13,910 bases of DNA from a bacterium (GCA_021789095.1 JAJYJX010000049.1:1-13910); one strand, 5' to 3'; counted from the stretch's first letter, positions 1 through 7,460 are shown. Notes: generated from the sequence alone by a model not told the origin. Program-made: numbers and translations.

Positions 1-451
1 CATGACTGTGCTCAATCCGGAGCGTATCGGCGTGGCCATGATGGGTGTCGGCATTATCGCCGCCATCTATGATTTTTGCTTCAAGTACGTTCAGGAACGC
101 AACGCCTTCGGCGGGCCCATCAGCCGGTTCCAGATCCTGCAAAACTATCTGGCGGACATGTACATAAACCTGGAGACTTCCCGCAACCTGACCTACAAGG
201 CCGCCTGGCTCTGCGATACCGGCAAACCCTATCACCTGGAGGCGACCATGGCCAAGCTTGCGGCGGCCGAGGGTGCTCGTCATGCCGGGATCTTCGGCTC
301 CGAGATCTTCGGCGGGTACGGCATCTGCAACGAGTACCCGGTCTCCATGTTCCTGCGCGATGCTTACCAGATCCAGTTTTCGCCCATCTCCAACGAGATG
401 AGCCGGAACATATTGATGCAGTTTCAGGGTCTACCGAAATCCTGGCCATGA
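1..451 (+). CDS. Acyl-CoA dehydrogenase, C-terminal part (5' end outside window)
   Basis: This is the C-terminal four-helix domain of an FAD-dependent acyl-CoA dehydrogenase, which would introduce an alpha,beta double bond into an acyl-CoA and pass electrons to ETF. About 149 residues are visible. The sequence reads NPERIGVAMMG, then YVQERNAFGGPISRFQ (the Y..R..FG.PI..FQ signature of the family), then GSEIFGGYG and FLRDAYQIQ. The ATG at 2 is probably an internal Met, because the FAD- and substrate-binding N-terminal and beta domains are missing. The loop after RDAYQIQ, where MCAD-type enzymes have EGTxxI with the catalytic Glu, reads FSPISNEM instead, so that Glu is absent. A Glu in NPER lies where LCAD and isovaleryl-CoA dehydrogenases carry their base. 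The protein ends GLPKSWP. The ligase gene starts 34 nt downstream, suggesting one operon. Substrate unknown. Confidence 0.9.
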   Translation, partial: MTVLNPERIGVAMMGVGIIAAIYDFCFKYVQERNAFGGPISRFQILQNYLADMYINLETSRNLTYKAAWLCDTGKPYHLEATMAKLAAAEGARHAGIFGSEIFGGYGICNEYPVSMFLRDAYQIQFSPISNEMSRNILMQFQGLPKSWP

Positions 452-485
452 TCCGAATAGTTGACCACAAAAAGAGGAAACTTCT

Positions 486-2048
486 ATGTACACATTAGGA
501 GATATCCCGCGTTTCACGGCGATCCACTATCCGGATCGCATAGCAGTCGTTTTTGAAGGCACACGTTTCACCTATCGCGAATTCAATGCCCGTATCAACC
601 GCTTTGCCAATGCCATGATTGCGCTGGGATGTAGGAAAGGCGAACGTCTGACCATAATGGCCGACAACTGCTCCAACTATCTTGAGGTCTATTTCGCGGC
701 CGCCAAGCTCGGCATGAGTGTAACCCCGCTCAACACCCGCCTTGGCGACGATGAGCTTGTTTTCATTATCAACGACAGTGAAGCCTCGCTTCTGATCGTG
801 GGCGACGGGTACGAAGAAAAAATACAGAGCATGAAGCCGAAACTGAAGAACATAAAAAATTGGATCAGCTTTGAAAAGCTATCGGATGGATTTCTCTATT
901 ATGCCGCCCTTGTGGAAAAGGCCCCGGATACAGAGCCAGATATGGATCTCTATGATGTGCAGGAGGACGATCTCGCCATCCTCATGTACACCGGTGGAAC
1001 CACGGGTCGTCCGAAGGGCGTGATGCTCTCACACCGCAACGCTATGATTTCTGGCACTGTGGCTGCTTTGAGCATGAACCTGAACCGCGACGACGCCACC
1101 TGCTACGTACTGCCCATCTTTCATGTTTCCTGGTGGCCGATCCTGGCGATTATGATGGTGTGCGGCAAGGTTTGTATCAACCGCAAACCCGATCTTGACA
1201 CGATCTTCAAGCTCATCCAGGACGAGAAATGTACACACATGAACCTGGTGCCCACGATCTACGGCTGGATGGCTGACTATTCCAATATCGATAAATACGA
1301 TCTATCCAGCCTGCGCATCCTGTCCTATGCTGGCAGCCCGTTTCCAACCGAGGTCTTGGTTCGCTGCATCAAAAGATTCGGCAATATCTTCGGCCAGGGA
1401 TACGGCTCAACCGAGACCGCCGGTGCGCCCGTGACCATGCTGAGCTGGGATGATCATTACCTTGATGGTCCAAAAGCCAAATACCTTACCAGTGCCGGCA
1501 AGGCCGCCCCTTGTTCGCGCATCAAAATCGTGGATGAACACGACAACCCGGTGCCTCAAGGTGCGGTCGGCGAGATCTGCGTCAAGGGCAAGCACGTCAT
1601 GATGGGCTACTGGAAAAATCCAAAACTAACTGCCGAGACCCTGCGTGGCGGGTGGTTGCACATGAGCGATATGGGTTACATGGATGAGAATGGCTATGTT
1701 TTTCTGACCGATCGTAAGGCGGACATGATTATTTCAGGCGGCGAGAATGTTTATCCGAAAGAAGTTGAAGACATGATTTATCAACATCCGGCGGTAAAGG
1801 AATGTGCCGTCATTTCAGCGCCCGATACAAAATGGGGAGAAGTGGTTCAGGCCGTTATTGTGCTTCATCCCGGTAAACAAGCTTCGGCAGAGGAGATCAT
1901 TGAACACTGCAAGAAGAACCTGGCGGGATACAAGTGCCCCAAGGCGGTAGCCTTCTGGAACGATATCCCCAAAACCATTATCGGCAAGATCGACAAAAAA
2001 GATATCAAAAAGAAGTTTTGGGAAGGCACAGACAAAATGATCAGTTGA
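486..2048 (+). CDS. AMP-forming acyl-CoA ligase (fatty or aromatic acid--CoA ligase family)
   Basis: This ANL-superfamily enzyme activates a carboxylic acid with ATP to an acyl-adenylate and then to the CoA thioester in the cytoplasm. At 520 residues it is full length for a medium/long-chain or aryl-CoA ligase. The P-loop-like motif YTGGTTGRPKG is at residues 168-178, the adenine-binding motif GYGSTET at 305-311, the hinge region reads DRKADMIISGGENVYPKEVE, and the C-terminal catalytic Lys is K501 in the PKTIIGK motif. All core motifs are intact. The ATG at 486 has a purine-rich Shine-Dalgarno (AAGAGGAAA) just upstream. It lies between the acyl-CoA dehydrogenase and the amidohydrolase and probably supplies the CoA ester to the dehydrogenase. 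Arginine codons are almost all CGN, unlike genes after 3100. The acid cannot be named from sequence. Confidence 0.93.
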   Translation: MYTLGDIPRFTAIHYPDRIAVVFEGTRFTYREFNARINRFANAMIALGCRKGERLTIMADNCSNYLEVYFAAAKLGMSVTPLNTRLGDDELVFIINDSEASLLIVGDGYEEKIQSMKPKLKNIKNWISFEKLSDGFLYYAALVEKAPDTEPDMDLYDVQEDDLAILMYTGGTTGRPKGVMLSHRNAMISGTVAALSMNLNRDDATCYVLPIFHVSWWPILAIMMVCGKVCINRKPDLDTIFKLIQDEKCTHMNLVPTIYGWMADYSNIDKYDLSSLRILSYAGSPFPTEVLVRCIKRFGNIFGQGYGSTETAGAPVTMLSWDDHYLDGPKAKYLTSAGKAAPCSRIKIVDEHDNPVPQGAVGEICVKGKHVMMGYWKNPKLTAETLRGGWLHMSDMGYMDENGYVFLTDRKADMIISGGENVYPKEVEDMIYQHPAVKECAVISAPDTKWGEVVQAVIVLHPGKQASAEEIIEHCKKNLAGYKCPKAVAFWNDIPKTIIGKIDKKDIKKKFWEGTDKMIS

Positions 2049-2075
2049 GAATTTTTATAGCCAGGGAGGCTATGT

Positions 2076-3092
2076 ATGAGCAAAAAAAATACGGACAATT
2101 ATTTTAAGATCGATCCGGAGTGCCACCTTATCGGCGACATGGAGCACCTGAACCATTTTCCAGGTGTGCAGATGTGGTGGCGAGCTATTGAGCACATATC
2201 GCGGCCGCTGGTCACCGGTGCCCCCATGCCGCTCATGATGAGGGCACTGGAAGGTTTGGAAGAATGGGAGGCGGTGAAGAGCGGCGACCCTCAGATCATT
2301 CTGCAGGTTATGGATAAGTACGGGGTGGATGTCGCCTGCCTGCTCCCGGAATCCATGATGGATACTACCGGTTTTTCCAGCCGCTGGGTTTCCAATGGCC
2401 AGATGGCGAAGGTAGTGGAGACCAATCCGGAACGGTTCATGTACCAGCCCAACATTTCACCTATTAAACAGCGCGGAGTTAAGAACGCCATCTGGGAACT
2501 GGAGTATTGGGTCAAAGAGAAGGGGGCCAAGATCTTCAAGTATTATCCGCCCGAAGATACCTTCATGAACGACCCTGAACTGTGGCCGTTTTATGAAAAG
2601 GCTCAGGAATTCGGCATCGTGCTGGATATGCATACAGGGTTTTGCTGGGTACCGCCGGGTAAGAGCAAATATTGCCATCCCGAGCAGCTCGACGATGTGG
2701 CGCGCGATTTTCCGGGACTCATAATTAATGCCTTCCACATGGGCTATCCCTACAGCGATGTCCTGAACATGGTGGCCTTAGGCCACCCCAATGTCTACAT
2801 CTGCATGAGTCTGCTCGTACCATGGGCGATAACAGCACCGCGCAAGTTTGCCCGTCTTCTGGGTGAGGCAGTGCGTTTTGTGGGTCCGGACCGCATCACT
2901 TGGGGCACGGATTACGCCGGGTACGGCATTCAGGTTGCCAACGCAGTCAAGGGTCTGGCCGAGTTCCAGATTCCGGAAGACATGCAGCTCGCATACGGGT
3001 ACCCGCTAATCACCGAAGAAGATAAAGCCAAGATGTTTGGCGGAAACCTCGGCCGCCTCCTGGGAATTGATACGGGAAAAAGAAGAATGTAA
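2076..3092 (+). CDS. Amidohydrolase_2-family metalloenzyme (ACMSD/resorcylate decarboxylase-like)
   Basis: This 338-residue TIM-barrel protein fits the amidohydrolase-2 family (PF04909), which includes ACMSD and gamma-resorcylate decarboxylase as well as hydrolases. Candidate metal ligands occur in family order: E15-x-H17 at the N-terminus (an ExH instead of the common HxH), H186 in DMHTG, H221 in FHMGY, and D279 in WGTDY. A Glu/His/His/Asp set is the arrangement known from 2,6-dihydroxybenzoate-type decarboxylases, so nonoxidative decarboxylation, or its reverse or a hydrolysis, is plausible. No signal peptide is visible, so it is cytoplasmic. The start has a good Shine-Dalgarno (CCAGGGAGG). 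It lies 27 nt after the ligase stop and 18 nt before the binding-protein gene, so it is operonic. Codon use is CGN-rich and ATA-poor. The reaction remains unassigned. Confidence 0.85.
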   Translation: MSKKNTDNYFKIDPECHLIGDMEHLNHFPGVQMWWRAIEHISRPLVTGAPMPLMMRALEGLEEWEAVKSGDPQIILQVMDKYGVDVACLLPESMMDTTGFSSRWVSNGQMAKVVETNPERFMYQPNISPIKQRGVKNAIWELEYWVKEKGAKIFKYYPPEDTFMNDPELWPFYEKAQEFGIVLDMHTGFCWVPPGKSKYCHPEQLDDVARDFPGLIINAFHMGYPYSDVLNMVALGHPNVYICMSLLVPWAITAPRKFARLLGEAVRFVGPDRITWGTDYAGYGIQVANAVKGLAEFQIPEDMQLAYGYPLITEEDKAKMFGGNLGRLLGIDTGKRRM

Positions 3093-3110
3093 ATAAAATC
3101 CGGAGGGAAA

Positions 3111-4325
3111 ATGATCAGATCTTTAATAAGAGTTTTTATACTGGTAATCGTGATCTCTGTTGTCCCGTCTGTAACATTTTCGGAGCAAGCGAATCCCAGT
3201 GAAGTGGTGACGTTCGCGTCACTGTTTAAAATAAAGAACATAAACATAGCCAGGAATATCGTTCTGGAAATAAAAAAGAAATACGGGATCAAAGATGTAA
3301 TAAAAGAAAGGGTGATCGATGTTCTGGCAAGGAAATATCACACAAGCGTTGAGCAGCTCCAGCAGATACAACCCGTAATGATAAACATCGGCACGCTTGC
3401 ACCGGCAAATACACCGTGGATTAAGTACGCAATAGAAACAACCATCCCATTCCTGTCATGGGAAACAAGAGGCGTGGTCAACGCAAGGATTTATGCAGGC
3501 GGGGTAATGGGGGAGGATGCGGACATTTTAAGGAAGATGCGCCTTGGGGAGCTGCAGGGATGCGGATGTACTGCACAGGGGTTCATGAATGCTGCTCCGG
3601 AACTGTCTGTACTGACCCTGCCTTTACTTTTTACAAACTACAGCGAGGTTGATTGTGTTTTAGGCAGATTAAGAAAAGACATAGATGATATATTCGCCAA
3701 GCACGGATACATACTTGTTGGGCTTATACATACAGGGTTCTTTTACATATTCACCAAAAGCGATATAACGACCATTGATCAGTTAAGGCAACAAAAAGTA
3801 ATAACAACGTTCGGGCAGATAGAAAGTACATACTATAATGAACTCGGCATTACCCCGATTCCAATCGCTGTACCTGATGTCCTTTCATCATTACAAACAG
3901 GTATTATAAACGTGGACATAGGACCCCCTGCATGGATGCTTGGCGTACAGGCATTCTTATATTTAAGCTATTATATGACACCTCCGGTTTTCTATTCGCC
4001 TGCTGCAATATTTCTTGACCGCAAGCAGATAGATCAACAGGGCAAGAGGTTCCCGCCGGGACTTATTGACAACGCTATTATATTATACTCAGACTTTATG
4101 AAGATGTATGAGCCAGAATGGCGGAGTGACATCGTGTCGTTTGAAAACCAGAGTCTTAATGCTTTCAAAAAAGAAGGGCTAAAGGATATAAAGATCAACG
4201 ATTCTGACATGAAAACCATGAAGGCCGCTGCGGAAAGGACAGGGAAAAAACTTGCGGGTAAGCTTTATTCAAAAGAATTACTGAACAATGTCCTGCGTGA
4301 GACTAACAAATGCAGAGCTGATTAA
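3111..4325 (+). CDS. Exported DctP-like TRAP solute-binding protein with N-terminal extension
   Basis: The first 24 residues form a Sec signal peptide (basic start, hydrophobic core, VTFSE cleavage region). Residues from about 91 (INIGTLAPANTPWIKYA) match the DctP/TRAP periplasmic binding fold: G.LAP..., YAGGVMGED...LRKMRLGELQG, and later TGIINVDIGPPAWM. DctP domains usually start right after the signal peptide; here about 65 extra residues (25-90) intervene, with a helical stretch whose ARKYHTSVEQLQQIQP weakly resembles the second half of a LysM repeat. The usual KxRV segment with the carboxylate-binding Arg appears replaced by QKVITTF. No TRAP membrane subunits (DctQ/DctM) are adjacent. The ATG at 3111 has a strong GGAGGG Shine-Dalgarno 18 nt after the amidohydrolase. 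Unlike the preceding genes it uses mostly AGA/AGG and ATA. It probably binds the substrate, or a relative of it, handled by the operon; this is inference. Confidence 0.82.
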   Translation: MIRSLIRVFILVIVISVVPSVTFSEQANPSEVVTFASLFKIKNINIARNIVLEIKKKYGIKDVIKERVIDVLARKYHTSVEQLQQIQPVMINIGTLAPANTPWIKYAIETTIPFLSWETRGVVNARIYAGGVMGEDADILRKMRLGELQGCGCTAQGFMNAAPELSVLTLPLLFTNYSEVDCVLGRLRKDIDDIFAKHGYILVGLIHTGFFYIFTKSDITTIDQLRQQKVITTFGQIESTYYNELGITPIPIAVPDVLSSLQTGIINVDIGPPAWMLGVQAFLYLSYYMTPPVFYSPAAIFLDRKQIDQQGKRFPPGLIDNAIILYSDFMKMYEPEWRSDIVSFENQSLNAFKKEGLKDIKINDSDMKTMKAAAERTGKKLAGKLYSKELLNNVLRETNKCRAD

Positions 4326-4335
4326 GGGAAGAAGA

Positions 4336-4413
4336 ATGACTGGCTCCGTACAGCACAATATCACGCGTGGGATCCTAACCCCCGGTTTCCCCATGATTAT
4401 TAACAATAACTAA
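4336..4413 (+). CDS. Possible 25-residue small ORF after the binding-protein gene
   Basis: An ATG 11 nt after the dctP-like stop is preceded by a purine-rich AAGGGAAGAAG that could act as a ribosome site. It opens a 25-codon frame (MTGSVQHNITRGIL...) ending TAA, inside the same transcript and before the terminator. It could be a real small protein or the start of a gene deleted when the adjacent region decayed. No family is recognisable and short frames like this arise by chance. Confidence 0.2.
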   Translation: MTGSVQHNITRGILTPGFPMIINNN

Positions 4414-4438
4414 CAACCAAAAGCTTAAATGAACTACA

Positions 4439-4475
4439 GGAGAGGAAACTTATTCCTTCCTCTCCCCTTTTTTTT
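4439..4475 (+). terminator. Rho-independent terminator of the catabolic operon
   Basis: GGAGAGGAA (4439-4447) pairs perfectly with TTCCTCTCC (4457-4465) across a 9-nt loop, and two Cs then precede eight Ts (4468-4475). This is a classic intrinsic terminator on the plus strand, 113 nt after the binding-protein stop. It also isolates the operon from the radC relic, which lies on the other strand. Confidence 0.85.
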
Positions 4476-4480
4476 CTACT

Positions 4481-4712
4481 TTACCTTCTGTCCATGAAGC
4501 TGGTGTATTTCCCGTTCCCGACGGTGATATGGTCGGTGAGATTTAGGCCAACAAGCTCACAGGCTGCCTTGAGTTTTGACGTCAACAGACTGTCTTCATT
4601 TGATGGTTCAAACCTCGCCACACGGATGATTGTGGGCCACGATAATCCCCACTGCATTCGTAAGCAGGGCACCTTTCAGAACCTCTTTGGGATATATTAC
4701 AATACCTACTGT
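4481..4712 (-). pseudogene. radC: radC (JAMM/MPN-domain) 3' fragment, frameshifted
   Basis: Reading the minus strand, one frame gives TVGIVIYPKEVLKGALLTNA then VGIIVAHNHPCGEV, and the next frame continues EPSNEDSLLTSKLKAACE then LVGLNLTDHITVGNGKYTSF to a stop at 4481. Together these are the C-terminal part of RadC (YPREV..AL..NA..IIxAHNHPSG..PS.ED...T..L......LG..L.DHI.IG...Y.SF). Dropping one base from the AAA at 4610-4612 restores HNHPCGEVEPSNED, with the exact JAMM spacing HxHx10D. Upstream of about 4712 there is a stop and no recognisable radC, so more than half of a normal (about 225-residue) RadC is missing. It is a broken relic. radC-like genes often ride on integrative elements, but no such element is intact here. 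Confidence 0.85.
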
Positions 4713-5005
4713 TCATAGATACTCATGCCTTTACAAGGCATATATTCAATCCCCTTATCCGTCATCTGTCTATGAGGACCAAGTTATTGCTTGATTGTTT
4801 CCCGATGCCAGTTAAAATGTCGTTTATACGCTTTAAATGACATTCCTAGAAGAGATTTATGGGTTATGTATTTCTATAGCTCTATTGCTTTTGGCTCAAA
4901 TCAGGTATATATATATAGCCGTTTGACTGCTGGATTATGGTTCTAACGTTGTTTACGGTGTTCCGCCAGAAATTGTAGGCTTGACAGGACGCCCGTCTTC
5001 CTTTG
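4713..5005. other. AT-rich gap without an intact gene
   Basis: This stretch between the radC relic and the transglutaminase-like gene has no convincing gene. It holds a short perfect hairpin (TGCCTT-tac-AAGGCA wait-loop of 3 nt, 4726-4740), a TA-dinucleotide run near 4906-4918, and on the minus strand an open frame of roughly 35-40 codons (containing QAYNFWRNTVNNVRTIIQQ, stop at 4882-4884) that overlaps the transglutaminase end and matches nothing I recognise. It reads as decayed DNA, perhaps the rest of the event that truncated radC. Confidence 0.5.
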
Positions 5006-6496
5006 TTAGGGAGCAACCTGCATGATGTCTATCTTGAGTCTTCCAACAACCCCGAGTATGTCCATCCAGTTTGTGAGATCCCCGCTTGCAAGTATGATAT
5101 GCGTTGCATCGGCCGGGAATTCACCCAGTGTCGGATCAGCAGGTACCCAGCCGTTAAGATAAACAAGGGGCCATGCATGGTAATAAAAATAGCCGTCATT
5201 CATCAGTACTACTCCCATCGCCATCTTTGTAGGAATACCGGATGCCCTTGCCAATGCGGTAAACAGTATTGTATGCGCTTTGCAGTCTCCCTGCGGGTCT
5301 TTCAGCAGATCGACAGAACGCGGCAGGGCAACGGTAAAGCTGTCTGTTACATGGGTATAGACCCACTGGCTGAGTATCTCCACGGCCTTTTTTGCATCTG
5401 TCTGCCCGTTCAGTATGGATTTCGCCATGCTCACAATGTCCGGGTTATCGGTATTTATAATTGTATTGCTGCCAAGATATTCCTCTGCGGATAATGCCCC
5501 GGCACCACCTTCATTCCTGTAAGGCAGCCGGTATGTTCCAATCTTATGCGGCGTATCCAGAGTTACAAGGTTACCCTGCTGTTTCTGGAAATTAAAGGTC
5601 GGGAACGATTCTGTATCCGATATACCCGATACATAAGCCACCATATAACGTACCTGTGCAGGATCTGACACAGCAAGTCCATGTGCTCTTATGGCTGTGG
5701 AAGAAATCAGATCAACAGGCTCATTTCCCCATCCCTTTGTAAGGGCAACTGTCTTAGGCTCAAGTGCCGACCTGAAGCCAAGCGGACTTATCTCTTCAAT
5801 CGTTTCTCCCTGCGGGGTTACCCACATGGTCTCTTTCATGTCTTTTACCGCAACTTCAAGCTTGAATGTATCAACCGGGCTGTTCATGATTTCCTTTGTT
5901 TCCCTTCCCAGCACCTTTACATGCACCGGCAGTTCCTGCTGTACCGTCGGATCAAATATGTTAAAGTTGTAATCCGATCTGCTGAAGCCGTCCTTAACAA
6001 TCTTCATCACGATACCATCAGAACTGAGAACCGGTTCACTCAAACGGATCTTCTGTTTTGTTTCACCGCCCGGGCCTTTTAGGCTTACGGAAAGTACATT
6101 GTTGCTGACCGTGCAAACCGCTGCCACCTCAATAGCCGAGGTCTTTAAAGAAAAATCTATACTCTTAAGGAAATAGTCGCTGTTCGTTGTTGAATCCACT
6201 ATCGTGGTTATATCCTTCTGTTGGCCCATGAGCATTATCCTCATGAACATCCTTTTCCTGAAAATGTAGCCGTTGCCGGCAGGCAGCATCTGCTCATAAT
6301 CGTAGCCTATCTTTTTATCGCCCATATAAAGTCCCATCCATTCTGAAACAGGTGCAACGTCCTGTTTAACTGCAACAGATGCAGGTACAAATGTATTGCT
6401 GCGGTTCGCTGTGAACAGGTATACCATACTGCCTGCCCATGCGACGGCTATGATCGAGTAAATTACAAGCTTTAACGGCTTCCTGTTTATTTCCAT
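5006..6496 (-). CDS. Membrane-anchored transglutaminase-like (papain-fold) protein
   Basis: This 496-residue protein has one N-terminal membrane segment (about residues 9-28) after a basic start, placing the rest outside the inner membrane. A long middle region (about 40-330) resembles the beta-rich part found before transglutaminase-like domains. The C-terminal domain has the catalytic triad: C405 in GDCKAHTILFTALARASGIP, H440 in YYHAWPLVY and D454 in PADPTLGEF. Such bacterial proteins are usually cysteine proteases or amide-modifying enzymes of the envelope; its substrate is unknown. It is transcribed alone, divergent from lipA. The start at 6496 has no Shine-Dalgarno; a TTGACT box at 6526-6531 lies 35 nt upstream. 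The gene is intact. Confidence 0.87.
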   Translation of the reverse strand: MEINRKPLKLVIYSIIAVAWAGSMVYLFTANRSNTFVPASVAVKQDVAPVSEWMGLYMGDKKIGYDYEQMLPAGNGYIFRKRMFMRIMLMGQQKDITTIVDSTTNSDYFLKSIDFSLKTSAIEVAAVCTVSNNVLSVSLKGPGGETKQKIRLSEPVLSSDGIVMKIVKDGFSRSDYNFNIFDPTVQQELPVHVKVLGRETKEIMNSPVDTFKLEVAVKDMKETMWVTPQGETIEEISPLGFRSALEPKTVALTKGWGNEPVDLISSTAIRAHGLAVSDPAQVRYMVAYVSGISDTESFPTFNFQKQQGNLVTLDTPHKIGTYRLPYRNEGGAGALSAEEYLGSNTIINTDNPDIVSMAKSILNGQTDAKKAVEILSQWVYTHVTDSFTVALPRSVDLLKDPQGDCKAHTILFTALARASGIPTKMAMGVVLMNDGYFYYHAWPLVYLNGWVPADPTLGEFPADATHIILASGDLTNWMDILGVVGRLKIDIMQVAP

Positions 6497-6502
6497 ACAT
6501 CA

Positions 6503-6531
6503 AACCTACACATTAACAGGTGCGCAGTCAA
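6503..6531 (-). promoter_or_regulatory. Predicted promoter of the transglutaminase-like gene
   Basis: On the minus strand TTGACT (6526-6531) is followed after 17 bp by TAGGTT (6503-6508), a weak -10. The expected start of transcription falls at or next to the ATG (6496), implying an almost leaderless mRNA. Confidence 0.45.
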
Positions 6532-6548
6532 CTTTCAGGTGACGGCTT

Positions 6549-6577
6549 TTGACAAAACCCGGCACGCATGATACAGG
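6549..6577 (+). promoter_or_regulatory. Predicted promoter of lipA
   Basis: A perfect TTGACA (6549-6554) is followed after 17 bp by TACAGG (6572-6577), a poor -10. Transcription would begin near 6584, a few bases before the ATG at 6588. The TTG of this box is in frame with lipA and could be mistaken for its start codon. Confidence 0.45.
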
Positions 6578-6587
6578 GGCGTTTATC

Positions 6588-7460
6588 ATGGCTATACAAA
6601 GGCTCCCGTATTATTTAAAAAAAACTCTGGTTCTTGGCGGTGACGTTCATAAAACAAAAAGCATACTGAGGGCGCACGAACTGCACACCGTCTGCGAATC
6701 AGCCCGGTGTCCCAATATAAGCGAGTGTTTCTCGATGAAGCGGGCGACATTTCTAATCATGGGGCCTTCATGCACAAGGCAATGCAGGTTTTGTTCTGTT
6801 GATAAAGGCATCCCGGCAGTGCCTGACAGCAACGAACCGCACATGGTTGCGGACGCCGTAAAGGAGCTTGGCATAAAACATGTTGTTATAACATCCGTTA
6901 CCAGGGATGATCTTGCAGACGGAGGCGCAGATCATTTCCTCAGCGTTGCAAGGGCAGTAAAACAGTACAACCCGGGTGTTACTCTGGAGCTTCTTACGCC
7001 CGATTTTAAAGGCGATACAAATGCAATTTTGCGACTGCTCAAGGCTGATTTTGACATATTCAACCATAATGTAGAAACCGTACCGTACCTCTATAAAAAG
7101 GTAAGGCCGCAGGCAGATTACAGCCGTTCGATCCATGTATTAAAGTTTGTAAAGCAGCATAAGAACATATCCATTAAATCGGGGTTCATGGTGGGTCTGG
7201 GTGAAACAATCGATCAGGTAAAAGATGTTCTTACCGATTTGAAAGATACGGGATGTGATATTGTTACAATCGGGCAGTATCTTATGCCGACCTTAAAGAA
7301 TATGCCCGTGCATGCATATGTAGAAGAGGACGCTTACAAAGAATATGAACGTTTCGGACACGAGATCGGCATACGTCATGTCTATGCAGGGCCGTTCGTA
7401 AGAAGCTCGTACCACGCACAGGAAGTCATGGATGGGCTTGCCGCCGGCAAGCTGCTGTAG
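6588..7460 (+). CDS. lipA: Lipoyl synthase (radical SAM)
   Basis: LipA inserts two sulfurs into protein-bound octanoyl groups to make the lipoyl cofactor of 2-oxoacid dehydrogenases and the glycine cleavage system. From the ATG at 6588 the protein has 290 residues, normal for LipA. The auxiliary iron-sulfur cluster motif C36-x4-C41-x5-C47 (CESARCPNISEC) and the radical SAM motif C62-x3-C66-x2-C69 (CTRQCRFC) are intact, as are TSVTRDDLADGGA, FNHNVETV, GLGET, GQYLMPT and the C-terminal GPFVRSSYHA with the family's serines. The in-frame TTG at 6549 would add 13 residues but is part of a -35 box; MAIQRLPYYLKK is the natural N-terminus. No lipB or target-protein gene is nearby. Confidence 0.97.
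   Translation: MAIQRLPYYLKKTLVLGGDVHKTKSILRAHELHTVCESARCPNISECFSMKRATFLIMGPSCTRQCRFCSVDKGIPAVPDSNEPHMVADAVKELGIKHVVITSVTRDDLADGGADHFLSVARAVKQYNPGVTLELLTPDFKGDTNAILRLLKADFDIFNHNVETVPYLYKKVRPQADYSRSIHVLKFVKQHKNISIKSGFMVGLGETIDQVKDVLTDLKDTGCDIVTIGQYLMPTLKNMPVHAYVEEDAYKEYERFGHEIGIRHVYAGPFVRSSYHAQEVMDGLAAGKLL

Noticed and set aside
76-498. A +1 frame near 424-440 reads SGSTEILAM, resembling the GTSEI motif of acyl-CoA dehydrogenases, suggesting a frameshift
   Set aside because: The main frame aligns continuously through RDAYQIQFSPISNEM to a GLPKSWP end with no gap, so the resemblance is a coincidence of overlapping frames.
4726-4740. Perfect 6-bp hairpin as a transposon-end or REP-like element
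   Set aside because: A single copy with no partner repeat, target duplication or transposase in the window.
5003-6082. Long plus-strand open frames opposite the transglutaminase-like gene
   Set aside because: The minus-strand frame has a full catalytic triad and signal anchor; the plus-strand translations look like shadow sequence.
6549-6587. In-frame TTG start for lipA adding 13 residues
   Set aside because: The TTG is the first half of a perfect TTGACA box, and the ATG at 6588 gives the normal LipA N-terminus.
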